DNA of 64,000 nt, from NCBI GenBank assembly GCA_018398815.1, contig CM031620.1:61163793-61227792 (forward strand), given 5' to 3'. The position numbers and the translations under genes are program-made. The stretch is from Conus ventricosus. Its lineage: Eukaryota > Mollusca > Gastropoda > Neogastropoda > Conidae. The notes beneath the pieces were generated by a model. That model ran no database searches, had not been told where the DNA came from, and saw only the letters and a list, made by a program, of their open reading frames with translations. Positions 1-10,926 of the stretch are shown here, in pieces (the first letter of the stretch is position 1; every line of letters begins with the position of its first letter).

Positions 1-121
1 TTCTGCTGGGTGGTCAGGTAGGGATTGCTGCTGGGTGGTCAGGGAGGGATTGCTGCTGGGTGGTCAGGGAGGGATCTGCTGGGTGGTCAGGGAGGGATGC
101 TGCTGGGTGGTCGGGGAGGGA
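1..121. repeat. Minisatellite, unit about 25 bp
   Basis: About five head-to-tail copies of a G-rich unit built from GGTCAGGGAGGGAT and TGCTGCTGGGT. One copy is shortened. The array runs off the left edge of the window, so its full size is unknown. Confidence 0.85.
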
Positions 122-237
122 TTTCAAGCCGAACAAATTTCAGCACGATGATGAACTCGCATCATCGGTCCCGGTAAACATTCAAACATTGTGGCTACAT
201 CCTGCCCCTTTCCATCGACGAGTAGATGAATGAACAA

Positions 238-590
238 GTAATCACGGGAAAGAGTGACTGAATAAACGAACGATACTGGGTCGCAATAGATAATGGAATA
301 TTAAAGTATCAGAATAGTGACTGAATAACGAATGAATACTTGGTCGACAAAATTTGAATAATGGATGAATGAATAAAGTAATCAGGAATGAGTGACTGAA
401 ATAAACGAATGAATACTTGGGTCGACAAATTAGAATAATGGATGAATGAATAAAGTAATCAGGAATGAGTGACTGAAATAAACGAACGAATACTTGGGTC
501 GACAAATTAGAATAATGGATGAAATGAATAAAGTAATCAGAATGAGTGAATGAAATAAACGAACGAATACTTGGGTCGACAAATTAGAAT
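238..590. repeat. Tandem repeat, unit about 77 bp
   Basis: Four to five direct copies of an AT-rich unit that contains GAATACTTGGGTCGACAAAT and repeated GAATGAATAAA words. The middle copies are nearly identical and the first is diverged, with several small deletions. The open frame on the minus strand here exists only because of the repeat. Confidence 0.85.
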
Positions 591-1255
591 CAACTTATAT
601 GGCCGCTTTGTCAATATCCATTGGTATTTGTTGGATTTTGTTTCGGATGATTATGCTGTAATCTATCATAATGCTTTTTCTTTAGACGTAGAACTTAGTT
701 GGCAACAGAATCGTATCACATTTACCGTCAGTGATGGCACCGTGTTGCAATCCAAAGAGATCTCCGCCTAGGAGAGTGCCCACGTGACCAAGAATGATAT
801 TCACATCAAACGCGTTTCAAGTGGAAGATTGCCATTGATTTTCAAACGGTAGTGATGGCACACGGTTTAAAGTGAAAAGGTCGACATTGATTTTCAAGGA
901 CTAGTCAGTTTATGTGGTGATTATTTGGTCTTCATAGCACCATTAAACAAAATCGTCTTTTTTTTCAGTGATGACTTTGTCAGAATATTTGTTAGACCGG
1001 CAAGGAAGGGGAGGAAAAAGAGTGGGGTGGGATCGGAGGAGAGGGGGAGAGGGAGGGGGGGGGGATAGAACAGGGGTTGTGGTGGTTGGCAAGTCTTCGT
1101 AGTCCTGTGAAAATGCAATTCTTTAATTTATCACTTGAACTATTGGATTTATTCATGTTCAGCCATCCTCTTCCCCCCCCCCCCACCTCCCCTTTCGCTC
1201 CCCTCCCCCCTCCCATCTATCTGTCTGTGTTTGTCTCTGTCTGTATGTATGTATG
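591..1255. other. Unassigned sequence with a short open frame
   Basis: No recognised gene. A 66-codon plus-strand frame (571-771) starts inside the preceding array and reads into unique sequence. I do not recognise its product and give it little weight. The word CATTGATTTTCAA occurs twice between 831 and 898, which suggests a small diverged duplication. Confidence 0.4.
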
Positions 1256-1265
1256 TATGTCTCTC

Positions 1266-1320
<55 letters not shown>

Positions 1321-1341
1321 TCTCTCTCTGTGGTATACCCA
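1256..1341. repeat. (CT)n microsatellite
   Basis: Nearly uninterrupted CT dinucleotides after a short GTAT run. Confidence 0.9.
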
Positions 1342-1593
1342 TGTTTTCTTTAACATAGAGTAGCATTTACGGCCTGTTTTATAAAATAATAACAAGTATT
1401 GACAATGGCTAACGAAAGTCTTGTTTTGCCGTTTTACGGAGGGGGGGGGGGGGGGATCTCTGTCTGTCTCTCTTTTCCCTCCTCTCTCTCTCTCTCTCTC
1501 TGAAATACCCATGTTTTGTTTAACATGGAGTAGCATTCACGGCCTGTTTAATAAAATAATAACAGTAAGTATTAACAATGGCTAACTGAACCC
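1329..1593. repeat. Direct duplication of an approx. 90-bp segment flanking CT tracts
   Basis: Two copies, about 1331-1425 and 1500-1593, share AATACCCATGTTTT, then GAGTAGCATT and ACGGCCTGTTT, then ATAAAATAATAACA and CAATGGCTAAC. Each copy follows a (CT)n tract. They look like copies of one dispersed repeat, or a duplication whose edges sit in the microsatellite. Confidence 0.8.
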
Positions 1594-1610
1594 AGTATGT
1601 TAGTCGTTTA

Positions 1611-1616
1611 AAAAAA

Positions 1617-1683
<67 letters not shown>

Positions 1684-1749
1684 GTCGATCTGTCAGTCTG
1701 CCTCTCTCTCTCTCTCTCTCCTCCTCTGCCTCTCTCTGCCTCTCTCTTC

Positions 1750-1789
<40 letters not shown>

Positions 1790-1810
1790 CTCGCTCTCTC
1801 TCTCTCATGT
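1611..1810. repeat. Long imperfect (CT)n microsatellite
   Basis: About 200 bp of CT dinucleotides with occasional CTG or CTC interruptions. Its reverse complement gives spurious Arg/Glu-rich frames. Confidence 0.95.
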
Positions 1811-2024
1811 TTATGGTGGTCGAGTTCTTGATGTTGGTGTTCGGTACAGACATGTGGGCCTGCTGTCGGAACAAGGGGGGAGAAGCGGAGACAACAGAAG
1901 CGGGGCCACTACCCCCACCAGACAACAGGCAGAGATATCCCACACGAGTTCTCCCAGCTCTCCCTTAGTGACCCAACGGTCTGCCCCCTCTCTACCTCCA
2001 CCCCCCCCCCCTCTTCCCTCACAG

Positions 2025-2107
2025 GCACACGCACACAAACACACACACACACGCACACACGCACACACACACACACACACACACACCACATGCACGCGAA
2101 TCGCGCG

Positions 2108-2144
<37 letters not shown>

Positions 2145-2186
2145 CACACACACACACCAAACGCACGCACGCACACACCACACAAC

Positions 2187-2230
<44 letters not shown>

Positions 2231-2252
2231 CTCTCACCCCACACGCACACGC

Positions 2253-2288
<36 letters not shown>
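2025..2288. repeat. (CA)n microsatellite with CGCA variants
   Basis: More than 250 bp of CA repeats, including GCGCGCA stretches that could adopt Z-DNA. No coding content. Confidence 0.95.
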
Positions 2289-2290
<2 letters not shown>

Positions 2291-2314
2291 CCAGCTCCAC
2301 TAACACAGAAGAAA

Positions 2315-2468
2315 GTAACAATATGGGTATCGGTTATCGGCCAGAAAGAGGAACGATTATTTAAAAAAAAAAAAAAAAGGCAACAACCAAAAAATCCATC
2401 GATATGACGGCGTGTCTGTCGTGACGTATGTGTATGTATATACGTCACCTGTGCCGTTCTGACTCTCC
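2315..2468. repeat. Dispersed repeat, copy A (about 150 bp)
   Basis: This copy pairs with copy B at 2823-2973. Both contain ATATGGGTATCGGTTATCGG, CCAGAAAGAG, ATCCATCGATA, GTGTCTGTCGTGACGTATG and CACCTGTGCCGTTCTGACTC. An A-rich linker differs between the copies. GACGTAT and ATACGTC form a 7-bp hairpin near the right end. The copy sits between a (CA)n tract and a poly(T)/poly(G) run. No coding potential; probably a short non-autonomous repeat of unknown class. Confidence 0.8.
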
Positions 2469-2469
2469 T

Positions 2470-2470
<1 letters not shown>

Positions 2471-2505
<35 letters not shown>

Positions 2506-2515
2506 GGGGGGGGGG
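2471..2515. repeat. Poly(T) followed by poly(G)
   Basis: A run of over 30 T directly followed by about 10 G. It abuts dispersed repeat copy A and could be a degenerate tail or a length-error-prone homopolymer. Confidence 0.85.
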
Positions 2516-2584
2516 TCTCTCAGCTGTGGATTGTGGAGTGGGGGGTGGGGAGGGGGGTACATGAACGCCTCAAACATTTGTGTT

Positions 2585-2662
2585 TGTTGGTTTGTTTTTC
2601 ACTTGGAACGGAACTCGCGACTTCTGACTTGGCAGAAGAGTCGCAACCACTCCACTGCTGGA
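2585..2662 (-). mobile_element. Possible tRNA-like SINE head
   Basis: Read on the minus strand there is an A-box-like GTGGAGTGGTTGCGAC, a 6-bp anticodon-like stem CTTCTG/CAGAAG, and a B-box-like GCGAGTTCCGTTCC with one or two mismatches. The spacing fits a tRNA fold. No body or tail is evident, so this may be a truncated SINE or chance similarity. Confidence 0.35.
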
Positions 2663-2679
2663 TGAATTAAAAATTCACC

Positions 2680-2771
2680 CAGATGTGTGTGTGTGTGTGT
2701 GTGGAGAGAGAGAGAGTGAGTGAGTGAGTGTGTGTGTGTGGAGAGAGAGAGAGAGAGGAGGAGAGGAGGGA

Positions 2772-2812
<41 letters not shown>

Positions 2813-2822
2813 TGTTGTGTGT
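2680..2822. repeat. Compound GT/GA microsatellite
   Basis: GT dinucleotides switch to GA runs with GAGT interruptions. It ends exactly where dispersed repeat copy B begins. Confidence 0.9.
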
Positions 2823-2970
2823 GTAACAACAATATGGGTATCGGTTATCGGCCAGAAAGAGAAACGATTCAAAAACAAAACAAAAAGAAAACAAAAAAAT
2901 CCATCGATACGACGTCGTGTCTGTCGTGACGTATGTACATGTATATAGGTCACCTGTGCCGTTCTGACTC

Positions 2971-2973
<3 letters not shown>
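2823..2973. repeat. Dispersed repeat, copy B (about 150 bp)
   Basis: Second copy of the repeat at 2315-2468, same orientation, about 508 bp apart. Differences are single bases plus a different A-rich linker. It is bounded by (GA)n on the left and (GT)n on the right. Confidence 0.8.
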
Positions 2974-3016
<43 letters not shown>

Positions 3017-3124
3017 GAGAGTGTGTGTGTGTGAGTGTGGGTGGGTGTGACAGTGTGTGTGTATGTGTGAGTGAGTGTGTGTGTGCGAGTGAGTGATGTG
3101 TGTGTGTGTGTGTGCGCGCGCGCT
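2974..3124. repeat. (GT)n microsatellite
   Basis: GT repeats with GAGA and GAGT interruptions, ending in GCGCGCGC. Confidence 0.93.
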
Positions 3125-3449
3125 TTTGTGAGCTGGCTAGGAAGCTTTCCTTTGACCACCAGATCGGCATTGGGGGAACCGAAGACCTCTGTCGAAATGG
3201 AAGGTGCTTTGATCCACACTGGGACAAAGGGTCCCCCCCCCCCCCCCCCCCCCCCCAATTTAATGGCTGCATTCTGGGCCCGCGTTGCGCCTTTCTCGAA
3301 AGCTGGGAGGAGGCCGGCCCGGGCGGGTTTTTTTGCGTCATCTTTAACCAACAAAGGCCGGTGAAAGCATAACTTCCTTAGGGGAGGTAATTCGGCCACT
3401 CCTCGGTTTGATTGAATTGGTTAGAGCTTTTCGTTTTGACTTGCTGAGA
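3125..3449. other. Unassigned sequence with C24 homopolymer
   Basis: No gene recognised. It contains an uninterrupted run of 24 C at 3233-3256. The rest is GC-rich single-copy-looking sequence. Confidence 0.5.
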
Positions 3450-3466
3450 GGTGTGTGTGTTGTTTG

Positions 3467-3497
<31 letters not shown>

Positions 3498-3553
3498 GTG
3501 CGCGCGTGCGCGTGGTGCGTGTGTGCGTGCGTGTGTGTGTGTGTGTGTGTGGT
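3450..3553. repeat. (GT)n/(GC)n microsatellite
   Basis: GT dinucleotides with GCGCGTGCGCG interruptions. Confidence 0.93.
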
Positions 3554-3940
3554 GCCTCCCAGGCAGCTGCGCATATCACGGCTGAAATGTGTGGAAGGAT
3601 AAGGTAGGAAAGGCACTGGAATGGGGTGAAAATAGAGCAGCCAGACTGGGACTTCGAGTCGTGGGTTGTGTGGAGGGATGCTGTGGCTCTGGACCTAGTT
3701 TCAGACAGGAAGAGGCTCGGGCATTCCTAAGGCTTTTTCTTTCTTTCTTTCTTTTTTTCTTTTTTCTTTTTTTTCTGTTAGGTGACAAATAGTCTGGTGT
3801 CAGATGACAACAAAAGTGTGTGAGGCCGCCTCTTCATATGACCAGACTCGAGAGAAAATGTTTTTGTGCTAAGTCTCTGGCTGGAAATGCGACCGAACGT
3901 GTATAATATTATGTGTCTTTGCGTACATACGTACGTACGC
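3554..3940. other. Unassigned sequence
   Basis: Nothing recognised beyond a T-rich (TTTC)n stretch near 3739-3775. Confidence 0.5.
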
Positions 3941-3950
3941 GCGGTGTGTG

Positions 3951-3987
<37 letters not shown>

Positions 3988-3996
3988 CGCGCGCCC
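3941..3996. repeat. (GT)n then (GC)n microsatellite
   Basis: Alternating GT, then GCGCGCGCGC, then GCCCGCG. Alternating purine-pyrimidine throughout. Confidence 0.9.
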
Positions 3997-4082
3997 GCGT
4001 TCTTTATTATCTGGATTCAACGTGACAGACCTGTTTAAATTCTTCGTTCGAATGATTATGTGATTGAGTGATAGAGTAGAGG

Positions 4083-4090
4083 GGGAGAGG

Positions 4091-4151
<61 letters not shown>
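4083..4151. repeat. (GA)n microsatellite
   Basis: About 30 uninterrupted GA units after a G-rich lead. Confidence 0.95.
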
Positions 4152-4153
<2 letters not shown>

Positions 4154-4615
4154 AATATCGGTGCCAGAACAGATTATCGGGTGTTCCAAAAACTAGAACT
4201 AAAACTAACACCACCGCGTTCGTTTGCAGGTCCAGGCACGCGATGCGCTATCGCGGATCCACAAATATTACAGGAGCACGCGAGATCCGTCCCCTCGGCC
4301 AAATGGTGACCCTGGGAGATTTTCAAATGGATGAAATTCAGCCGCATTTTTTGCGGAGCGGTAGAATTGACTCGGGTTAATTCAAAGCCACTCGAGGCAT
4401 GGTTTTGTTTCTGTTTCTGTTGTTGTTGGTTGCTGTTTTTTTTTATTATGTTGCAAGGATAACACCGAATCACTGCATTTTGAAAGTGCGTGGTTGTTGT
4501 TATCATGAATTCTTTGTGTGTGATTTTTGGTTTTCGTTTTGCTGTTGTTGTTTCAGTGGTGGTGGCGATGGTGTGAGGGTCAAGGGGGGGGTAGGTCTGT
4601 CGGTCTGTCTGTCTG
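4152..4615. other. Unassigned sequence
   Basis: No gene recognised. It starts with GGGTGTTCCAAAAACTAGAA, loosely reminiscent of some Tc1/mariner ends, but no opposing end or transposase frame was found. TG-rich toward the right. Confidence 0.4.
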
Positions 4616-4616
<1 letters not shown>

Positions 4617-4698
<82 letters not shown>

Positions 4699-4769
4699 TT
4701 CTCACACACATACGCACACTCGCTCGCTCGCTCACTCACGCAAAAACACACAACACACACCACACACGC

Positions 4770-4804
<35 letters not shown>

Positions 4805-5129
4805 ACACACACACACAACACCACACAACACACACACACCAGGGAGAAAGAGGAGAGAGAGCGCTCACACACACACACACGCACACAAACGCATGCGCGC
4901 GCGCACACACAAACGCATGCGTGGGCACACACACACACACACCACACACACACACACACCACACACACCACACACACACACACCATCACACACTACACAT
5001 CACACACACACACTCGCACACACACTCGCACACAAACTCGCACACACTTACACACACACTCCACACGCATACACACACCACACACACACTCTCTCCCGCC
5101 TCCCCCCCCCTCTTCTCTCTCTCTCACAT

Positions 5130-5161
<32 letters not shown>

Positions 5162-5258
5162 CACAACACACACGACACACACACACACTCAAAAAAACAC
5201 ACACAACACAACACCACACACACACACACAACACACACACACACACACACACACAAAG
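4617..5258. repeat. (CT)n followed by a 500-bp (CA)n complex
   Basis: About 80 bp of CT, a CGCT stretch, then CA dinucleotides with ACAACAC, TCACACAC and CGCACAC variants to the end. The very long plus-strand frames here are Thr/His repeats and not genes. Confidence 0.95.
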
Positions 5259-5332
5259 TGAGTGCATCGACACACATACACACACGGGAAACGCACATGC
5301 ACTCGTATACAAAAACACACATACACAGAGAC

Positions 5333-5367
<35 letters not shown>

Positions 5368-6085
5368 AGAGAGAAGAGAGAGAGAGATGGTAGCCCCGAG
5401 GCCACACGTACGGAGTGTGCAAATGTCAACTAGAACAGACACAAACACACGTTCCATTAGGACAATGAAGTGTCGTGCAGCCCCCAGCATTCATGCCCGC
5501 CCACAGGTCCGCGCACAGACAGACGGACGGACGGACAGACAGCCAACCAACAACAGACAGACAGACTTCCAGCCCCAGACGGCGCCAGATGGCGACAGAT
5601 CCGATTCATGAATGATGAACCGGATACCGACTTCTGAATTGCCGACAGATGGCGCCAGCTTTTCAGAGAGTCGTCTGCTTAACAAGTCGTGTAGATTTGG
5701 GTAATAAGACAGCCACAACAGTTTCCGGTGAGAAACACGACAAACATTGTGGGGGTGATTAGGGAGGGCGGGGGGATGGGGAGGGGGGAGAGGGTTTGAC
5801 CAGAGACGTATCTCCCATTTGTGTGTGTGAGACGGGAGGAGAGTGTCGGCTAATTGAATGGACGGCCGAGGTTTATGATTGGGGGCATTGTCAATGGCGG
5901 TAAACCGATTGGTGTGTGAAGTAAACTAGATGGTTATGCCGTCCTGGCGAGACATGGTGTTGGTGAAGGAGTGTTTACAGGTGGTCCGAGGGTCATAGAG
6001 ACCTGCTGTCAGTTGCTTCCTTTTGGGCCGTCTGTCTGTCTGAAGGACTTTCCTGCTCACCCAACAAAATACGCCTCTCTCTCTC
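5259..6085. other. Unassigned sequence with short microsatellites
   Basis: It holds a (GA)n tract (5336-5388), a GACGGACGGACAGACAG tetranucleotide stretch (5517-5545), and two related AGATGGCG-containing words near 5581-5600 and 5641-5660. Otherwise nothing recognised. Confidence 0.5.
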
Positions 6086-6160
6086 TCCATCTCTGTTTCA
6101 TTCTCTCTCTCTGTCTGTCTGTCTCTCCCTCCCTCCCTCCCTCCCTCCCTCCCTCCCTCC

Positions 6161-6191
<31 letters not shown>

Positions 6192-6232
6192 CCACCTCTC
6201 TCTTCCTCTCTCCTCCTCCTCTCTCTCTCTCC
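6076..6232. repeat. (CT)n with (CCCT)n core
   Basis: CT repeats enclosing about nine CCCT units at 6126-6162. Gives spurious frames on both strands. Confidence 0.93.
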
Positions 6233-6419
6233 TGTGTATACGTGTGTTTGTGTCTGCGTGCGCGCTCACACGCTCGCTCGCATGTGGATGTTGTGCTTAT
6301 TTTTGTTGCAGGGTTTTCCGAATAAATCTGCGAGACAATTTGCTTGATCATACATTCATGCTGATTTCTGCGGAACACAGATGGTAACACTGCCGCGAGC
6401 AAACGCCTAGGTCAGACAA

Positions 6420-6560
6420 TCTCTCTCTTCTCTTCTCTCTCTCTCTCTCTCTCCTCTCTCCTCTCTCTCTCCTCTCTCTCTCTCTCCTCCGTCCCCCCCC
6501 CCCCCCTCTCTCTCTGTCTCGCTGTGTGTGTGTGTTCGTTCGTTCGTTCGTTCGTTCGTT
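6420..6560. repeat. (CT)n, poly(C) and (TTCG)n
   Basis: CT tract, a C run, then about seven TTCG units ending where the LINE tail begins. Tetranucleotide repeats are often seen at LINE 3' ends. Confidence 0.9.
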
Positions 6561-7855
6561 CTTCTCTTTAACGTCTTTTCACAATGCTGTGACATTAGAC
6601 GAAAAAAAAAAAAAAAAAAAAACCTCCCGTCTTCCTATCTCTGAACCTCCCTACCATTTTCCCTTCAAAAATGAAATCTTAACAATAACATACTCAAAAC
6701 ATTTGTAAACATTAAATCAATGAGCCAACTGGGCTCCGTTTTAAAGCCTTTAACAACATCCAGCATAAGCAAATCGTTCAATAAAATATTCTTAAAAGAT
6801 GAATCTGAAACCGTTGAATCCAAAATCGAAGTGGGTAAAAATGATTTCAAGTGCTGACAGTGTAGAATAACATGACAGATGTTATTTCCTCACCGCAGAC
6901 GCACTTAACATGACTGTTGAATTTGCATCTGAGAGCATTGTCTGAATCTGTAGACCAGGATGACAGTGTTCGGTTTTCACACATGAGCTCACTATTGCAG
7001 GAATGTATATGTTTGACTTTGAAAATATTCCTCTTTTCAGTGAAATTTACAAAAGAACCTCCTAATAGTTCCTTCACATGATTCCAACAAGTTTTCGTTA
7101 TTAAGGAATAACTTTCAGATAAAGATAAAGGAATTTCAACACATACACAGAATTTTTAATGTTCATTGCACCCTTTTTGGCTGTTCTGTGCGCCCATTCA
7201 TTACCAAAAATACAATGTGATGGAACCCAAGAGAATGAGATACTAGTTCCGCGCAGTGACAAATAATGGATTGTATGACAAATTTCTGCAATAATATCCC
7301 TTACTTTAGATTATAAGACTGTAGCGCGTCTAAAACAGATTTAGAATCAACCAAAAATAATACCTGAACTAGACTAAAAGGAATATCAAGCAGAAAATTC
7401 AAACCCATCAAAATAGCAATAAGTTCTGCTGTAAATATTGAAAAATGTCTTCCAAGATGGTAAGCCTTTTCTGCTTTTAAAGCTGGGATTACAAATGCAG
7501 CTCCAACCATGTCATTATCTAGCTTCGAGCCATCAGTGTAAATTTTTAGATGGTCTGGGTTGTGCAAAAAAATATGAGCTTTTACAGAAGCAGATAAAGT
7601 AGGACCATCATTTTTCTTTATATTTGTATAATTAGTATCGAAATAGGCTGATAGTAGTTCCCATTTAGGGACTGCAGTGAACAGTACACGAGATGATATA
7701 TCTTTCTCATTGATTCCTGACTCTTGAAAAATGTCATAAGTGAAAGTGCCTATTATTTCAAGAGGCAACCGACTTTGCTCTTTTGGGAAAATCCGTGTTT
7801 GATTTTACGCACACTTCATCATAATTTGAATTTGGAACTGATGTACTCCTTAGGA
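6558..7855 (-). mobile_element. RNase H-type LINE, 5'-truncated copy 1
   Basis: Minus-strand fragment of a non-LTR retrotransposon of the I/Nimb-like group, which carries RNase H downstream of reverse transcriptase. It keeps the end of the RT thumb region (near 7780-7850, with residues matching the fuller copy at 37180-40668), the RNase H domain and a cysteine-bearing C-terminus. The 3' end, on the left, shares an ACGTCTTTTCA word, an ATTAGAC word and an A-tract on the plus strand with the other copy, so the two are the same or sister families. The 5' end stops at a (GT)n tract. Clade assignment is from motif order only. Confidence 0.85.
6847..7790 (-). pseudogene. RNase H and C-terminal region of a LINE polyprotein
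   Basis: The polyprotein would copy the element RNA at the target site, with RNase H removing RNA from the hybrid. In the 155-codon frame ending at 7301 the motifs appear in order: IYTDGS (near 7526-7543), a TAEL motif (near 7430), and LVDSKSVLDAL near the end. The next motif, SFSWVPSHC (7210-7236), lies in a different frame. The C-terminal frame 6847-7077 has VKCVCGEE, typical of the zinc-binding tail of this family. There is at least one frameshift between RNase H and the tail, and a stop upstream of the RNase H frame. It is a dead copy. Confidence 0.85.
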
Positions 7856-7875
7856 CACACACACTTCTGCATTTT

Positions 7876-7876
<1 letters not shown>

Positions 7877-7928
<52 letters not shown>
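7877..7928. repeat. (GT)n microsatellite
   Basis: Uninterrupted GT repeat just outside the truncated 5' end of the LINE copy. Confidence 0.95.
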
Positions 7929-7932
<4 letters not shown>

Positions 7933-8261
7933 ACTTATGCATAGGTGTGTGTATTCTGTAGAAGTACTCACTTCGCGCGCGCGCACGCGTGTGGTGTGTG
8001 TGTGTGTTGTGTTGTGTGTGGTGTGTGGTAACTTGCTTGCTACAATTCCACTGTCGTCATTGTTTTTTTACCATACCCTGGCCACCTCATGACTGGCCCA
8101 GTGGTTCAGCAGCCATTGGTACAACGGAACAATGCGGGGTTTGATTGGCGCTGCTGCCCGTGTCAAAAAACAAAGCAACAAAACCCAGCCCATTGCTCTG
8201 CCCATGAGAACTCTCAGACGGGGAGTAGGGATACAGACCAGCGCATGCCTCATAGCATGAC

Positions 8262-8748
8262 AGTGGGAAAGACTCATTTGGCAAAGCGTCGGACCCGAGA
8301 TTGTGGTGATCGTGGGGCCGTGGGTTCAGATCTCCGCATGGCCTCTTCGATACAGGGGGTGGGGGTGGGGGGTTCTTTTTAATATCGGGAGTTACATTGG
8401 TTCGGATTCTTATTTTCCCAAATGTCCTTTGAATGAGTCTGTTACAACCCGAGGTTCCGTTCGTGACTGCATACCTTACAACTTGCACATACGTAAAAAC
8501 CCCCCAAACCAACTTTGGAGAGAGATGAGTAGTTTGGCCATCGTTATGTCTGCCACCCGTCACAAAGCACGCACCCGTGACCAGTGGAAGAAATGACTTT
8601 ATGAAAGACACGGGGCAAGGAACGATCAGCGCCGGCAGGCAGCCGTTCAGTCGGCTCTGCCCAGGTAGGGCAGCCCGTTGTGTGCACGGGAACTGTGTTG
8701 TGTTGCGCTAAGAGCTTGGTCTCTTACCGAGGATAGGCGCTATTGACG
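8262..8748 (+). mobile_element. tRNA-derived SINE, copy 1 (diverged)
   Basis: This is a member of the roughly 490-bp family seen better at 60949-61450. The head has an A-box-like TTTGGCAAAGCGTCGGAC and a B-box-like GTGGGTTCAGATCTCC. The body shares AGTTACATTGGTTC, TCCTTTGAATGAG, GAGGTTCCGT, the AGTTTGGCCAT region, GGCAGCC and the terminal GCGCTAAGAGCTTG. No coding capacity; it would be transcribed by RNA polymerase III and mobilised by a partner LINE. Several indels and a G-rich expansion separate it from the other copies. Confidence 0.8.
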
Positions 8749-9461
8749 GTCTGTCGGTAATATTGATGATAGGACTGTACTCTGTCATGGAAATGTGTGC
8801 ATTGAGCCATCTGTCGTGAATGGATTCCCTTTTTTTTTCCAAACACACTCGCCCTTCTTTTTGGTGAAGCTGCAGAACAGATCCTTGGACAGCGTTGAGG
8901 GGGCGTGGGCTGCACAAGGGGATCTCGGCTTATTGCGACACCCGAAAGACTAGCACTCGGACATCTAGCGGAAAGGGGGAGGAACTGATGGAGAAACTCC
9001 AATGAGACTGAACTTGTGACAGGATACAGAGAGAGGGGGGGGGGAGGAGGAAGGGGGGAAGGGGGCGGGGAAGGAAGGCAGGAGGGCTGGAAGCATCGCC
9101 GATGGGAGATCGAGACACTTCCTGAAAAGAACGTCCACAAGTCCGTGTGGCCACAGACAAACCCGGTCCTGGATGAGGGCGAATGTTTCCTTTTGTCGTC
9201 GCTGACCACAGAAACTCGTTCTGTTCCGTTCCATGTCTCCTCGGGAGCGGCGCTTCCGGCCATAGATTGACAAAGAAAATGAAGGCAGCGTGTGAACCAG
9301 CTGTCGTGAGTCATGTCGTCGTCGGCTGGACGCTTTGGGGACTGGAATCGGCAGAGGACGACACTGGCCCATTACGATATGCGCTGAATTCTGTTTAAAA
9401 AAAAAGAAAAAGATTTTGATGCCAAAAAGGCGAATATATTCCCGAAAGCAATAGAAAGAAA
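8749..9461. other. Unassigned sequence
   Basis: No gene recognised. It includes a GGGGAGGA-rich stretch (9030-9090). Open frames on the minus strand have no recognisable domain. Confidence 0.4.
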
Positions 9462-9547
9462 TGGAACACGCACGCACGCACGCACGCACGTCACGCACGC
9501 ACGCAAGCACGCACGCACGCACGCAACGCACACACACACCACCCACA

Positions 9548-9597
<50 letters not shown>

Positions 9598-9615
9598 GTG
9601 CGCGCGCGCGCACAC
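9462..9615. repeat. (ACGC)n then (CA)n microsatellite
   Basis: About ten ACGC units with small interruptions, then CA repeats and GCGCGCGC. Confidence 0.93.
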
Positions 9616-10094
9616 ACCTCAGTTCTCATCTACCATCTGTGGCATTACGATACCCACGTGGCTTTTGCCCTCCTTCCCCCCCCCCCACCCACTGCCCCCA
9701 TTGTCTCCGCCCCCCCCCCCCCCCCAAATTCCATCTCAGCTGTACAGACGATGATGATATGATGATGATGATGTACTTTGCAGAGTCCGTTGGACCTACT
9801 CTTTTACTTTCTGACGACGTGACGGCAGCAGCTGCGCACACTTTGAGACCTTAACTAGGTGAAAAATGCCCATGGCTCTCCCTACCAATCACACGGGGGC
9901 ATGGGGGGGGGGGGGGGGGGAGGAGGAGCGGGCTGTGGGAAATAATGGCTGAATCAGATTAGAACGGATTTACTTGTTCTCATTTCTGACTTTCAAATCA
10001 AGATCTGTCCTATTTGTCATAGAAAAATAATAAAACGGACTTTTAAACGGAAAGGTTCTGAAATAGATCATGTTTGATTTTTGGTAGTTTTATC

Positions 10095-10125
<31 letters not shown>

Positions 10126-10430
10126 TTCATTTTGCAATTTTGCATGAATGAAGTTTATGTCGAACCGGGTTTTCCGACGAATTCTGAAAATTTTCGTGCT
10201 TCTGCCAGAACGGAAAAAAAAAGAAGAAAATTCCCACGCTCGAAGTTTAATGAAAGAACGGTGGTGTTCTTGTTCGCTGCACATGGTGTGTTCATTCTAG
10301 CAGTACCACACCAGGGCCATGATGAGGGCGACAAGATGCCACACACCAGCAAGCACAGACAGTGACCTACTGCTCTCCTCCCGCATGGGGACATGGCCGA
10401 CAGAAATAACCGTCCCTGGAGAATGGTAAG
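9616..10430. other. Unassigned sequence with homopolymers
   Basis: It contains a GATGAT run (9748-9771), a G run near 9904-9920 and a C run of about 29 (10097-10126). No gene recognised. Confidence 0.5.
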
Positions 10431-10446
10431 AGGAGAGAGAGAGGGG

Positions 10447-10507
<61 letters not shown>
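10431..10507. repeat. (GA)n microsatellite
   Basis: More than 30 GA units with a G-run interruption. It directly abuts a LINE-tail-like word on its right. Confidence 0.95.
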
Positions 10508-10509
<2 letters not shown>

Positions 10510-10694
10510 CAAGACTCGAAATCTTTAATGAGGGTGAATAGATAAGCTGGAAGCTTTTTGACACTATGCCCTCAAAATAACAGTAAACAATAGGAAGTTA
10601 CATCGATTTGACAAAATTAAACACAGCAATAAGAAGAGCAACATTTTTTAAAAAAAGAAAATAGTAAGCAATCTCATCATAACGTATTGCACAC

Positions 10695-10696
<2 letters not shown>
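10508..10696 (-). mobile_element. LINE 3'-tail-like fragment
   Basis: Read on the minus strand this A/T-rich segment ends in TTAAAGATTTCGAGTCTTGAG and then (CT)n. That resembles the end at 16684-16705 (AATAAAGTTTTTGAGTCTTGAG, then TC repeats). It is probably the 3' untranslated end of a non-LTR element. No coding part is present. Confidence 0.45.
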
Positions 10697-10741
<45 letters not shown>

Positions 10742-10843
10742 CACTCACTCTCATCACCTCTCACTCTCTCTCTCTCTCTCTCTCTCACTCACTCACTCAC
10801 TCACTCACTCACTCACTCACATCACACACTCACTCACTCACCA

Positions 10844-10919
<76 letters not shown>

Positions 10920-10926
10920 ACACACA
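10697..10926. repeat. (CA)n and (CTCA)n microsatellite
   Basis: CA repeats flank a (CTCA)n block with about ten units. Confidence 0.95.

Noticed and set aside
571..771. Small host gene with a 66-residue product
   Set aside because: The start codon lies in a tandem repeat and no family motif or splice context supports it.
4180..4210. Tc1/mariner terminal repeat
   Set aside because: Only one loose match to a GGTGTTCC-type end; no partner end, TA duplication or transposase.
4399..5433. 344-codon plus-strand frame
   Set aside because: It reads through CT and CA microsatellites; the product is Ser/Leu and Thr/His repeats.
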